A DNA stretch of 64,000 nucleotides from Begonia masoniana. Taxonomy: Eukaryota; Streptophyta; Magnoliopsida; Cucurbitales; Begoniaceae. Each line of letters opens with the position of its first letter. Position 1 is the first letter of the stretch. Where the stretch lies: assembly GCA_022432975.1 (NCBI GenBank), contig CM039502.1:71880573-71944572 (forward strand), written 5' to 3'. Below the pieces are notes generated by a model. The model saw only the letters and a program-made list of their open reading frames with translations, had not been told where the DNA came from and searched no databases. Of the stretch, positions 1-9,201 are shown piece by piece. Both the position numbers and the translations under genes were made by a program.

Positions 1-169
1 AAGAATGAGACGAACCCGAGAGGAATTTATTTCCCATCTACTTTATAGTCGTCGACCCCTACTGTACCCTTTCTCCAAACCCGATAGAAAGAATTGTCGA
101 CCCCTACTGTACCCTTCGTCTAAACCCAATAGAAAGAATTGTCGACCCCTACTGTTCCTTTGATGAAAC
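1..169. repeat. 45-bp tandem repeat, E1 insertion target
   Basis: A 45-bp unit starting GTCGACCCCTACTGT begins at 51, 96 and 141. The third unit is cut by E1 at 169. The sequence after E1 (from 11573) resumes with a diverged match to the rest of the unit, so the element landed inside the array. No gene is visible. Confidence 0.75.
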
Positions 170-451
170 TGTAACACCTGGTTTCAATATAAATCAAAAT
201 AAGTTATTAAACGGAGGTATATAATCTTAAGGTTTAAAAATTGAGTGAAATGTTGATTAGGTTATTAAGTGACTAGGCAGGGGCAAGATGGTAATTGCAA
301 ATTTATATTGTGGATAACGTATTTAAGGGAAGTGTTAATGAGGTAGCCGCCACTGTTTCATTTCATTTCCTCTTCCACTCTCAGCTCCTCAGCTTAGCAA
401 AGCGCGATAGGAGACCCTCTTCGATCCCTCCAGCGATTTCCTCAGAACTAG

Positions 452-662
452 GCGAGTTTTGCTTCTATTTCTTGCTACATTGTAACTGTCGAGGGTTGAT
501 AATGAAGTTTTGAGAATGCGGTATGTGAGTGCTAGTTTCGATTTATGAGTTGAATCGGGAATGCACTACGATTATGGCTTCCAAACTAATTTCCTTCGCT
601 TTCTGGGTAGCTAGAAAGAAGTTTGACGAAAGTTTAAATTAATGTTCGATTTATGGAACTAG
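452..662 (+). other. predicted LTR leader intron 1 (E1)
   Basis: CTAG|GCGAGT (a GC-type donor) at 452 and GAACTAG|G at 660-662 bound this segment. The same places in related LTRs carry GT donors (2397, 18560, 56236; minus 63387 and 26842). Removing it leaves a 52-nt mini-exon, 663-714. Prediction from sequence only. Confidence 0.4.
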
Positions 663-714
663 GTTTGAGCAAACTCCCGAGGGAGAGGTTTCAACAAGCT
701 TCCCAGGAGACCAG

Positions 715-1223
715 GTAAGTGAAGTTTGCTTGTGCCTTCGGGCCTACATCACAAAACGTTAGGGTTATGATTACTTGTGTGAATCTGTATTCTATGCATC
801 ATGTTTTTAAAACATACGAAAATGAATTTGAATGCATGATTGGCATGGTAAGGATTGAACATATTGAAACAGTCATGAGAATCAGTTTCACTGTTAAGGG
901 AATTAATCCACCCCTTAATGAGACAGGGATGTATGTACTTTGGGAGAGTTGATCCAACTCCCAATTTCACAGGGGGATCTGAACAGGAGAATCAGTTTCA
1001 CTGTTAAGGGAATTAATCCACCCCTTAATGAGACAGGGATGTATGTACTTTGGGAGAGTTGATCCAACTCCCAATTTCACAGGGGGATCTGAACAGAAAC
1101 GAAGCATGAGCAACTGAGTTGAGAAAGTAGAAATTGCATATTAGGAATTTATATTTCGTTGTTTCATTTCTTGTTGGCTTTACTTACTTAGCATTAGGCT
1201 AATAGATGAGTTTTGTGATGTAG
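715..1223 (+). other. predicted LTR leader intron 2 (E1, 5' LTR)
   Basis: CAG|GTAAGT at 712-720 and GATGTAG|G ending at 1223 bound a 509-nt segment. A T-rich tract and a GGCTAAT branch-like motif lie upstream of the acceptor. The block of paired hairpins, duplicated as a 110-bp unit, lies inside. The 3' LTR has the same interval at 9747-10255. Confidence 0.5.
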
Positions 1224-1605
1224 GTGTTGAGGACACTGCAGGTGAGTTTCCTGAGTGCACAGAAGATTGATGTGGTTGGAGGAGTACATCCACGTCTCGG
1301 CTTGGTAAACTGATGAGGCGGGTTAACTGGTGTCAGCAGTTGTTGAGGTTTAGTAGATAACGATTGGTCTGAGTATGTTAAGTTTTCATGACAGTAGAAA
1401 TTTTAGCATTTTGAATACGTTTTGAGATCTACTGATACTAGTAATCTGTTGAGTTTTAAACGTTGATTTTTACTGGATTTGACTAATGCTATGGTTGAGT
1501 TGTTTCTGAATGGTTTTCGAGAAGCAAGCAAATTCCTTTCTGTAGATAGTGTTGTGTTTTATGTCATCCGGTGATGTCGAGTGTTTTGGCTCGTAGGATG
1601 ATATA

Positions 1606-1918
1606 GGTGTTATGTTTTGTCGTTTAGTGACCGGATGACAAATCTTATGTTTTGTCGTTTAGTGACCGGAAGACAAATCTTATGTTTTGTCATTTAGTGA
1701 CCGGAAGACAAATTTTACGTTTTGTCGTTTAGTGACCAGATGACAAATTTTACGCTTTGTCGTTTAGTGACCGGAAGACAAATCTTACGTTTTATCGTTT
1801 AGTGACCGGAAGACAAATCTTATGTTTTGTCGTTTAGTGACCGGATGACAAATCTTACGTTTTGTCGTTTAGTGACCGGATGACAAATCTTATGTTTTGT
1901 CGTTTAGTGACCGGTGGG
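1606..1918 (+). repeat. 35-bp tandem array, 9 copies (5' LTR)
   Basis: Units of 35 bp share the core GTTTAGTGACCGGA(A/T)GACAAAT. Each unit has short complementary arms (TTTGTC and GACAAA) and could form a small stem-loop. The 3' LTR of the same element has about 18 copies. Confidence 0.93.
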
Positions 1919-2124
1919 GGTCTTCAAATAGCTTTCCCCTTTTTGTTGACTTTGTTCAGCGGACGATGAATTTGACTTTTGCAACCTTTAAAGTGTTTTC
2001 ACGAGTTAAACCTTTGCTTCTTAACCGATTGTTTCTTAACGTTTTCCCACGCTTATTTCGACATGGCTTTGTTTAATTTTATTTTTGTTTAAACGATTTC
2101 CGCTGCAAGTTTTCATGTTTTATC

Positions 2125-4414
2125 TGTAACACCCGGTTTATTAGAATTAAAATAACCTATTAATCTTCTAAGTGTGAATTTTATAGAATAAAATTCGGGG
2201 TAAAAATCAATTAGGTTAATAAGTAACTAAGTGAGGGCATAAGGGTAATTGTCAATTTATGTTATGGATAACATATTTAAGGAAAGATTGAATGAGGTAT
2301 AGCCGTCATACTCATTTCACTCTCGGTTTTCAGCTCAACCCAGCAGAACTCTTTAGGCGATTTCCTCACCGATTCCTCCAACCAAGGTGAGTTTAGATTC
2401 GATTAATTGCTGATTTTGGTACCTAGGTAGCTTAAGGATCCCAATGTATGCATTTTGATAATGTTGCGAGTGAGAGATTCTGCTTGAGGGTTAGAGCAGA
2501 ATCGGGAATGTTAGATAAATAGAAATGTCAAACCAACTCCTTAGATTTCTGAATAGCTTAAATTAAGGTTTAACATTCTGTTTATGAATATAGGTGAACG
2601 AACCCCCGAAGTAGCTCTTAACCGAGCATTTGCTAGGAATCCAGGTAAGTAAAGTATTGCTTGTGCCTTCGGGCCTACATCACAAAACAGTAGGTTTGTG
2701 CGTGATTGTATGTTTCTGTTATCCATGCATCATGATTTATTAAAACTACGAAAATGAATTTTCATGTAAGGAATGGTAAGGTATGAACTGTATGCGACAG
2801 ACAAACTATTAAGGGAGCTAATCCACCCCTTAACTTATGAAGGGATTTATACATTGGGAGAATTGATCCCACTCCCAAGGGAACCATGGGATCAGATCAA
2901 GTGTTAAGGGAATTCATCTGCCCCTTAATTAAGTAGGAGGATGTAGACATTGGGAGAATTGATCCCACTCCCAAGGGAACCATGGGATCAGATCAAGTGT
3001 TAAGGGAATTCATCTGCCCCTTAATTAAGTAGGAGGATGTAGACATTGGGAGAATTGATCCCACTCCCAAGGGAACCATGGGATCAGATCAAGTTGTGAA
3101 TGAACGTGTATGCCACTGAGATGAGAAAGTAGAAACTGCATGTTTAGGAGTTTAAGTTCAGCATTACTTTACATATATAAATATATTGCTTTACTTGCTT
3201 AGCATTAGGCTAATAGATGAGTTTTGTGATGTAGGCGAAGAAGAGTTAGCAGGTGTGTCCCCTGATCATGTTGAGGAGTAGAGGATGTTGAAGGAGTGCA
3301 TTCAGGCTTCAACTTGGTAACTGATGAGGCGGTTTAGCATGTCGTCTACAGATGAGGCGGTTTAGCATGTTGTCTACAGATGAGGAGGTTTAGTGATTAA
3401 TGATTTAATCTGAGTACATTGAGTTTTTAGTAAACGAGGCTACAGCTGTTTGATTTCGTATTTTTTTGAGAATTTCTGATTTTCATGTTCTTACTGATTT
3501 TTATCAATACAATGACTTGGAGTGTTATGAATGGATTTTTGGTAAAATGTTTTAAGTCCGGTTGATAGTCGAAGTTTTCTTGGTTTATATATATGTTGTT
3601 TAGTCCATTGGTAGGAGTCGAATAATTTTGTATCAGTGGATATGCGTAGAGGTTTATTGCGTTCTGTTGAAGGAAGTTGTGTTGATGTCTATCGGTAGAT
3701 GTCTTAAGGGGTCACGTGAGTAGCACGTGTTGGCAGATGTAGTCTATTCGATCGGAAGATGTAGAGTATTAAGTTTGTTGTTTAGTGATCGGCAGGTGCA
3801 GTCCGAGAGAGTTAAGTGATTTTGTCGTTTAGAGAATCGGAAGATGTAGTGTGTATATTAATTCTATCGGAAAGGGTCATATTGTCGTTATCGGTAGATG
3901 TCGTGCGCTTGTCTGTTGGGAGATGAAATTGTGCTGACTTTATCGGCAGATGAAGTCATGTTGACTTCATCGGCAGATGTAGTGGTGTATGGAGTTATGA
4001 TGACTTCATCGGCAGATGAAGTCGAGAGGGAAGCTGTGTAGACGTTATCGACAGAGGGTGTTGCGTTGTTGTACACGTCATCGGTATATGAAGCCTACCG
4101 AGTGATGTCTTTTGTTTTCATTCCTTCCGGCTGACGTCATCGGCAGAAGTCTTCGGTTTTCTATTTCTGCTTCTTTCGTTGACCTTGTCGTCGGCAGATG
4201 ACTTCAACATTTCCGTTAAACACCCCAACAATATTTTCTACAGTTTGTCTAACTTCATTGTTGTTTTAAATGATTTTCCGCTGCAAAGTTTTCAAATGTT
4301 TAGAAAATGTCAAATTTTGAATGTCGAATGAAGTTTTAAAAATTTATTCGAAATTTCTTAGTCATGATAGAGTGAAGTGTAGCGAACCGGGTTTAGATAA
4401 TTCGGGGCGTTACA
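2125..4414 (+). mobile_element. solo LTR nested in E1 5' LTR
   Basis: TGTAACACCCGG at the start, GGGGCGTTACA at the end, and perfect TTATC duplications at 2120-2124 and 4415-4419. The E1 3' LTR keeps the uninterrupted site near 11456-11465, confirming an insertion. No internal coding region is present. It is the same lineage as the LTR at 61719-63665. It holds three ~96-bp copies of the two-hairpin block (about 2809-3095) and a degenerate array built on TCGGCAGATG (about 3660-4210). Confidence 0.95.
2645..3234 (+). other. predicted LTR leader intron 2 (solo LTR)
   Basis: CAG|GTAAGT at 2642-2650 and GATGTAG|G ending at 3234. A first intron is predicted at 2397-2593 (AAG|GTGAGT to ATATAG|G), leaving a 51-nt mini-exon. 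The triplicated hairpin block lies inside intron 2. Confidence 0.5.
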
Positions 4415-4532
4415 TTATCAAATGTCCAAATTTTCAATTTTGAACGAAGTTTTAATTTGGTCCAAGTTTTCATAGAAAGTTTCAGACTTATGAGTAACAA
4501 ACCGGGTTCAGTAAACTCGGGGTGTTACAGTG

Positions 4533-4544
4533 TGGTATCAGAGA
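4533..4544 (+). other. primer binding site of E1 (tRNA-iMet type)
   Basis: TGGTATCAGAG lies 3 bp after the 5' LTR end. It is the standard plant sequence complementary to the 3' end of initiator methionine tRNA, where minus-strand DNA synthesis starts. Confidence 0.9.
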
Positions 4545-4684
4545 CATTCAGTTAAACCGTTCAAAAGATTACTCATCAGTGCCAGTCGTTGCATGGAAGT
4601 ACTTCAACAACTGTAAGTGTTTACATTACCCTTAGTTGATAGATACTTAAGAGTGTGACTAACCCTGTACAGGAATTTAGTATA

Positions 4685-5158
4685 ATGGCCAGACGCCCAG
4701 GGAGACCTAGAGTGCCTAGAGAAGTGCCAAATGTGAGAGGCGAGGAGGAGCCTAGTGTGATTAGGCAGCTGACAGAATTGATGCGTTAGCAGACTGATAT
4801 AGTGCGTCAACAGTCGGATCAATTAGGAGTGTTGTTGAACTGAGAAGCACAAGGAAGTGCTAACTCGGGTTCTAGTAGTGAACATTCTGGAGATAGATTC
4901 CGGAGACTAAGACCACCCACGTTTGATGGTCAGTCATTTGATCCTGTTGTTGCTGAAGGATGGCTTAGAAAGATCGAAAGTATGTTTAGGTGTGCCAATA
5001 TAGGAGAAGAAGACAAGGTCACGCTGGCAACCTTTCATCTAGCTGGTGAAGCTCAACTCTGGTGGGAAACAATAGAGACCACCACAGATGTTTTGTCAAT
5101 GCCTTGGTCAAAATTCAAGGATATTTTCTATGGAAAATATTTCAACAGCACTGTCTAA
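4685..5158 (+). pseudogene. E1 gag N-terminal half, three stops
   Basis: The frame from ATG 4685 is the same as that of the long open frame at 5171. Between them it has TAG at 4787, TGA at 4841 and TAA at 5156. All three are one C-to-T change away from a Gln or Arg codon, the pattern left by deamination of methylated cytosine. The readable part contains the Gypsy capsid region with a Trp-Trp motif near 5060. Capsid protein would package element RNA. Full-length Gag-Pol cannot be translated from this copy without readthrough. Confidence 0.88.
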
Positions 5159-5170
5159 ACCGCAAAGAAG

Positions 5171-8100
5171 TTGGAATTTCTGAATTTGAAGCAGACAGGG
5201 TCGGTGGCAGAGTATAGTAGGCAATTTGAGTCCTTGTCCAGGTTTGCTGGACATTTTGCTCATAAGGACGAGGATAAGGTGTTCAAATTCGTGCATGGAC
5301 TGAAGCCGGAGATTTATCGAGGAGTCAAATTCTGTGGCATTAAAGGTTTAACGTTCAGTGAAGTTGTGTCCACTGCTCTGGAAGTGGAAGAAGCTGAAGG
5401 GAAGTGTGCTAAACCAAAGGAGGTCCCACAAAGGTTTAACCAGCCACACCAGCAAAGGGGAACGAAGAGGCCAAGTGAAGGCCAAAATAGCCAAGGATCA
5501 GGGGGAAAGGTGCAGAACGTCAGGAAATTTCCCCAATGTCCTAAGTGTCTGAAGTACCACCCGGGAGAATGCAGACTGGGCTTGGGAAAGTGTTTCAACT
5601 GTGAGGAGGTTGGACACACGATCAAGGAGTGCTCGAAGCCTAGAATCACCAGGTGCTATAATTGTAACAAAGTCGGCCATATTAGCAAAGACTGTCCAGT
5701 TCCTAAGAATGGCCCTTCTATGATCAAACCAAGAATATTCTCCATGACGGAGTCAGGTGAAGAACAGCCTGCTGTAGTGTCAGGTACTATACTGATCAAC
5801 TCTGTGCCTGCTTTTACTTTGATAGACTCTGGTGCAACGCATTCATTTATAGCATCTGCATTTGCTGTTAAGTTAGATGTGCCGTTTATCCCTTCCCTGC
5901 ATGTGTTTAATGTTGCATTGCCTTCTGGTGAACGCATGCACTCTGACCAAGTGATGCTTGACAGCGATGTGCTAGTAGGAAGCGTGAGTCTGCCTGCTGA
6001 TCTCATTATTATGGATATAATGGGATTTGACGTAATCCTAGGAATGGATTGGTTGTTTAAGCATTATGCCACAATAGATTGTAGGACTGGAATTGTTAGT
6101 TTTCAACCCCCTAGAGGTTTAAACCATACTTTCCAAGCTCAGAAGAAGAGTAAGGAAATGACTGTAATGACTTCTGTCAATTGTAGACCCTCCCCATGCA
6201 AAGAGTATTCGTGCTTTTTGGCCAGTGTTTTAGACACACAACTAGTAGAAAAATCAAGTCCCAAGAATGTCTTAGTTGTCCAGGACTTCCCTGAAGTATT
6301 CCTAGATGACCTTCCCGGCTTGCCACCAGATAGGGGAATTGAATTTGTGGTAGATGTTTACCCCGGTGCCGAGCCTGTGTCCAAAAATCCATATAGACTA
6401 GCACCAACAGAACTTAAAGAATTGAAGAAACAGTTAGAGGATTTGTTGGAGAAGGGGTTCATACGCCCTAGCTTTTCACCATGGGGAGCACCTGTTCTTT
6501 TTGTCAAAAAGAAAGATGGATCAATGCGTATGTGCATTGATTATAGAGAATTGAATAAGTTAACTGTCAAAAACAAATATCCTTTGCCGAGGATTGATGA
6601 CTTATTTAACCAACTTAGTGGTGCAAGAGTTTTCTCTAAGATCGACCTTAGGTCCGGTTATTACCAGTTGAAGGTTAAATCTGAAGATATCCCAAAGACT
6701 GCCTTTCGCACAAGATATGGACATTATGAGTTTCTGGTTATGTCTTTTGGTTTGACAAACGCACCAGCAGCCTTCATGGATCTCATGAATAGGGTGTTTC
6801 ACGAGTATTTGGACAAGTTTGTTATTGTATTCATAGATGACATCCTAATCTATTCTAGCACTAAGGATGAGCATGCAAAACATTTGAGTTTAGTGTTAGA
6901 AGTATTGAGAAGGCACCAACTTTATGCCAAATTTTCTAAGTGTGAGTTCTGGTTGGACCAAGTTCACTTTTTAGGACATGTCATCTCTGGGGACGGCATA
7001 TCTGTTGATCCAGCAAAAGTTCAAGCAGTTAAGGAGTGGCCCCAACCGAAGAGTGCTACTGATATTCGAAGTTTTCTTGGACTAGCAGGGTATTATAGGA
7101 AATTCATCGAGGGATTTTCAAAGATTGCCACACCCCTTACTAGGTTAACCAGGAAAAATGTGAAGTACATATGGACTGATGAATGTGAACATAGTTTCAT
7201 AACCTTGAAACAGAAACTGACCAATGCTCCAATTCTGACCCTTCCTGTCGATAATGATAAGTTTAGCATTTACTGTGATGCTTCCAAGATTGGTCTTGGA
7301 TGTGTGTTAATGCAAGATGGTAAAGTAATAGCTTATGCCTCTAGACAGTTGAAAACGCATGAGAAGAACTACCCTACCCATGACTTAGAATTAGCTGCAG
7401 TTGTATTTGCACTTAAGATTTGGAGGCATTACTTGTATGGACAATCCTGCGAGATATTCTCAGATCATAAAAGCCTGAAGTATATCTTCACACAGAAGGA
7501 ATTAAACATGAGGCAACGTCGATGGTTGGAATTTGTAAAAGACTATGATTTTGAGATCAAGTGCCACCCTGGCAAGGCGAATGTAGTGGCAGATGCTTTG
7601 AGTAGAGTGACTCCTTTAGTTTCTGCTTTGACTCTGGACATACCGATGGCTTTAGAGACGGAATTCCAAAGATTTAACCTGGAAGTTGTGCCAAGTGTGT
7701 CAGTCATGCTTTCGGCCATGTCTTTGAGGCCAACTATTTTGGAGAAAATAAAGGAGGTCCAAATGAATGACACTGAGTGTAATAAGTATAGGTTGTGCAT
7801 AGATTCCACTGATAAGTCAGATTTCAACTGCTCAGCCGACGGAATTCTCAAGTTTCGAAATAGATGGTTGGTTCCGGCTGATACTGAGCTTAGGAAGGAG
7901 ATCCTATCTGAGGCACATTCCTCCAGATTTTCAGTTCATCCTGGAAGTGCGAAAATGTACAGAGATCTCAAGCAGCATTATTGGTGGCCAGGTATGAAGA
8001 GAAGTGTGGCGGAGTATGTGGAGTCATGTCTGGTCTGCCAGCAAGTCAAGGCTGAACATCAGAGACCCTTAGGGACATTGCAACCCTTACCAGTTCCTGA

Positions 8101-9166
8101 ATGGAAGTGGGAGCAAATAACAATGGATTTTGTCGTTGGACTACCTAGGACAGCAAAGGGGCATGATGCAATCTGGGTTATAGTTGACCGTCTAACCAAA
8201 TCTGCTCATTTTCTGCCAATTAAGATAACTTACTCAATGGATCAGCTTGCTGAATTGTACATGCAAGAGATTGTCAGATTGCACGGAGTTCCAAGTTCAA
8301 TAGTTTCAGACCGAGACTCCAGATTTACATCTAAGTTTTGGAAAAGTCTGCACAAGGCTATGGGAACACAGCTTAATTTTAGCACAGCCTTCCACCCTCA
8401 AACGGATGGACAATCCAAGAGGACTATTCAGACCTTAGAAGATATGCTCCGAGCATGCGTATTGGATTTTCAAGGATCTTGGAGTAGATATTTACCGTTG
8501 GTCGAGTTCTCTTACAATAACAGTTTTCAAGCAACAATAGGAATGGCACCGTATGAAGCCTTATATGGACGAAAATGCAGATCTCCTTTGTACTGGGATG
8601 AAGTTGGTGAAGCACAAGTGCTTGGTCCTAATATTGTGCAACAAACTGTGGAGAAGGTTGCCCTCATCCGACAGAGAATTTTGACAGCTCAAAGCCGCCA
8701 GAAGAGTTATGCTGATAAAAGACGAAGAGAATTAGAGTTTGAAGTAGGTGATGAAGTTTTACTTAAAGTATCACCATTTAAAGGAGTTGTCAGATTTGGG
8801 AAGAAAGGCAAGTTGAACCCCAGATTTATTGGACCGTTCACTATTCTGAAAAGAGTTGGGAGAGCAGCCTATCTGTTGCAGCTACCAGCTTCTATGGAAG
8901 GAATACATGACGTATTCCATGTTTCTATGTTGAAAAAGTGCATAAGGGATCCCAACCAAATCATGGAACAACAAGACCTCGAAATTTGTCCTACCCTTGC
9001 CTATGAAGAGAAACCAGTAAAGATCTTGGATTACGCAGTGAAGGTATTACGCAACAAAGAGGTCCCACTAGTGAAAGTCTTATGGCGCAACCAGAATGTA
9101 GAGGAGACGACCTGGGAGCGCCAGCAGGACATGATGGACCAACATCCAGAATTATTCAGGTACTGA
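5171..9166 (+). CDS. E1 gag C-terminus and pol polyprotein
   Basis: This 1331-residue open frame has the end of capsid; a cysteine-rich segment near 123-134 and two CCHC zinc knuckles (141-154, 162-175); an aspartic protease with DSG at 219-221; reverse transcriptase with the F-I-D-D catalytic box (Asp 556-557); RNase H starting near 700; integrase with an HHCC zinc-binding region near 915-960, catalytic Asp near 988 and 1046; and a chromodomain-like C-terminus. Residue 1083, where the family has the third acidic residue of the D-D-E triad, is Lys (codon AAG at 8417), so the integrase should be inactive. The Met at 5171 is merely the first after the last gag stop, not a natural start. It would act in cytoplasmic particles and the nucleus. 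Confidence 0.92.
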   Translation: MEFLNLKQTGSVAEYSRQFESLSRFAGHFAHKDEDKVFKFVHGLKPEIYRGVKFCGIKGLTFSEVVSTALEVEEAEGKCAKPKEVPQRFNQPHQQRGTKRPSEGQNSQGSGGKVQNVRKFPQCPKCLKYHPGECRLGLGKCFNCEEVGHTIKECSKPRITRCYNCNKVGHISKDCPVPKNGPSMIKPRIFSMTESGEEQPAVVSGTILINSVPAFTLIDSGATHSFIASAFAVKLDVPFIPSLHVFNVALPSGERMHSDQVMLDSDVLVGSVSLPADLIIMDIMGFDVILGMDWLFKHYATIDCRTGIVSFQPPRGLNHTFQAQKKSKEMTVMTSVNCRPSPCKEYSCFLASVLDTQLVEKSSPKNVLVVQDFPEVFLDDLPGLPPDRGIEFVVDVYPGAEPVSKNPYRLAPTELKELKKQLEDLLEKGFIRPSFSPWGAPVLFVKKKDGSMRMCIDYRELNKLTVKNKYPLPRIDDLFNQLSGARVFSKIDLRSGYYQLKVKSEDIPKTAFRTRYGHYEFLVMSFGLTNAPAAFMDLMNRVFHEYLDKFVIVFIDDILIYSSTKDEHAKHLSLVLEVLRRHQLYAKFSKCEFWLDQVHFLGHVISGDGISVDPAKVQAVKEWPQPKSATDIRSFLGLAGYYRKFIEGFSKIATPLTRLTRKNVKYIWTDECEHSFITLKQKLTNAPILTLPVDNDKFSIYCDASKIGLGCVLMQDGKVIAYASRQLKTHEKNYPTHDLELAAVVFALKIWRHYLYGQSCEIFSDHKSLKYIFTQKELNMRQRRWLEFVKDYDFEIKCHPGKANVVADALSRVTPLVSALTLDIPMALETEFQRFNLEVVPSVSVMLSAMSLRPTILEKIKEVQMNDTECNKYRLCIDSTDKSDFNCSADGILKFRNRWLVPADTELRKEILSEAHSSRFSVHPGSAKMYRDLKQHYWWPGMKRSVAEYVESCLVCQQVKAEHQRPLGTLQPLPVPEWKWEQITMDFVVGLPRTAKGHDAIWVIVDRLTKSAHFLPIKITYSMDQLAELYMQEIVRLHGVPSSIVSDRDSRFTSKFWKSLHKAMGTQLNFSTAFHPQTDGQSKRTIQTLEDMLRACVLDFQGSWSRYLPLVEFSYNNSFQATIGMAPYEALYGRKCRSPLYWDEVGEAQVLGPNIVQQTVEKVALIRQRILTAQSRQKSYADKRRRELEFEVGDEVLLKVSPFKGVVRFGKKGKLNPRFIGPFTILKRVGRAAYLLQLPASMEGIHDVFHVSMLKKCIRDPNQIMEQQDLEICPTLAYEEKPVKILDYAVKVLRNKEVPLVKVLWRNQNVEETTWERQQDMMDQHPELFRY

Positions 9167-9188
9167 ATTTTGAGGACAAAATTCTTTT

Positions 9189-9201
9189 AAGGAGGGTAGA
9201 T
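9189..9201 (+). other. polypurine tract of E1
   Basis: AAGGAGGGTAGAT lies directly before the 3' LTR. It is the usual plus-strand primer site of this lineage. The mirror-image tract is seen for the minus-strand element at 63666-63678. Confidence 0.85.

Larger units (their letters stand above)
170..4529 (+). repeat. 5' LTR of E1, interrupted by a solo LTR
   Basis: The true LTR is 170-2124 plus 4420-4529, about 2065 bp. It matches 9202-11572 almost base for base. A TATA-like TATTTAAGG near 333 is followed by a pyrimidine-rich stretch, suggesting transcription starts near 360, with a short U3 and a leader over 1.5 kb. Inside are two predicted introns, a duplicated two-hairpin block (894-1073) and a nine-copy 35-bp array. 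Confidence 0.93.

Noticed and set aside
4533..4544. tRNA-Met gene fragments (also 20568, 38860, 59990)
   Set aside because: Only 11-14 bases match, directly after LTR ends; these are primer binding sites.
5656..6006. Minus-strand open frames across the E1 pol region
   Set aside because: Shadows of the real plus-strand polyprotein; no domain recognised.
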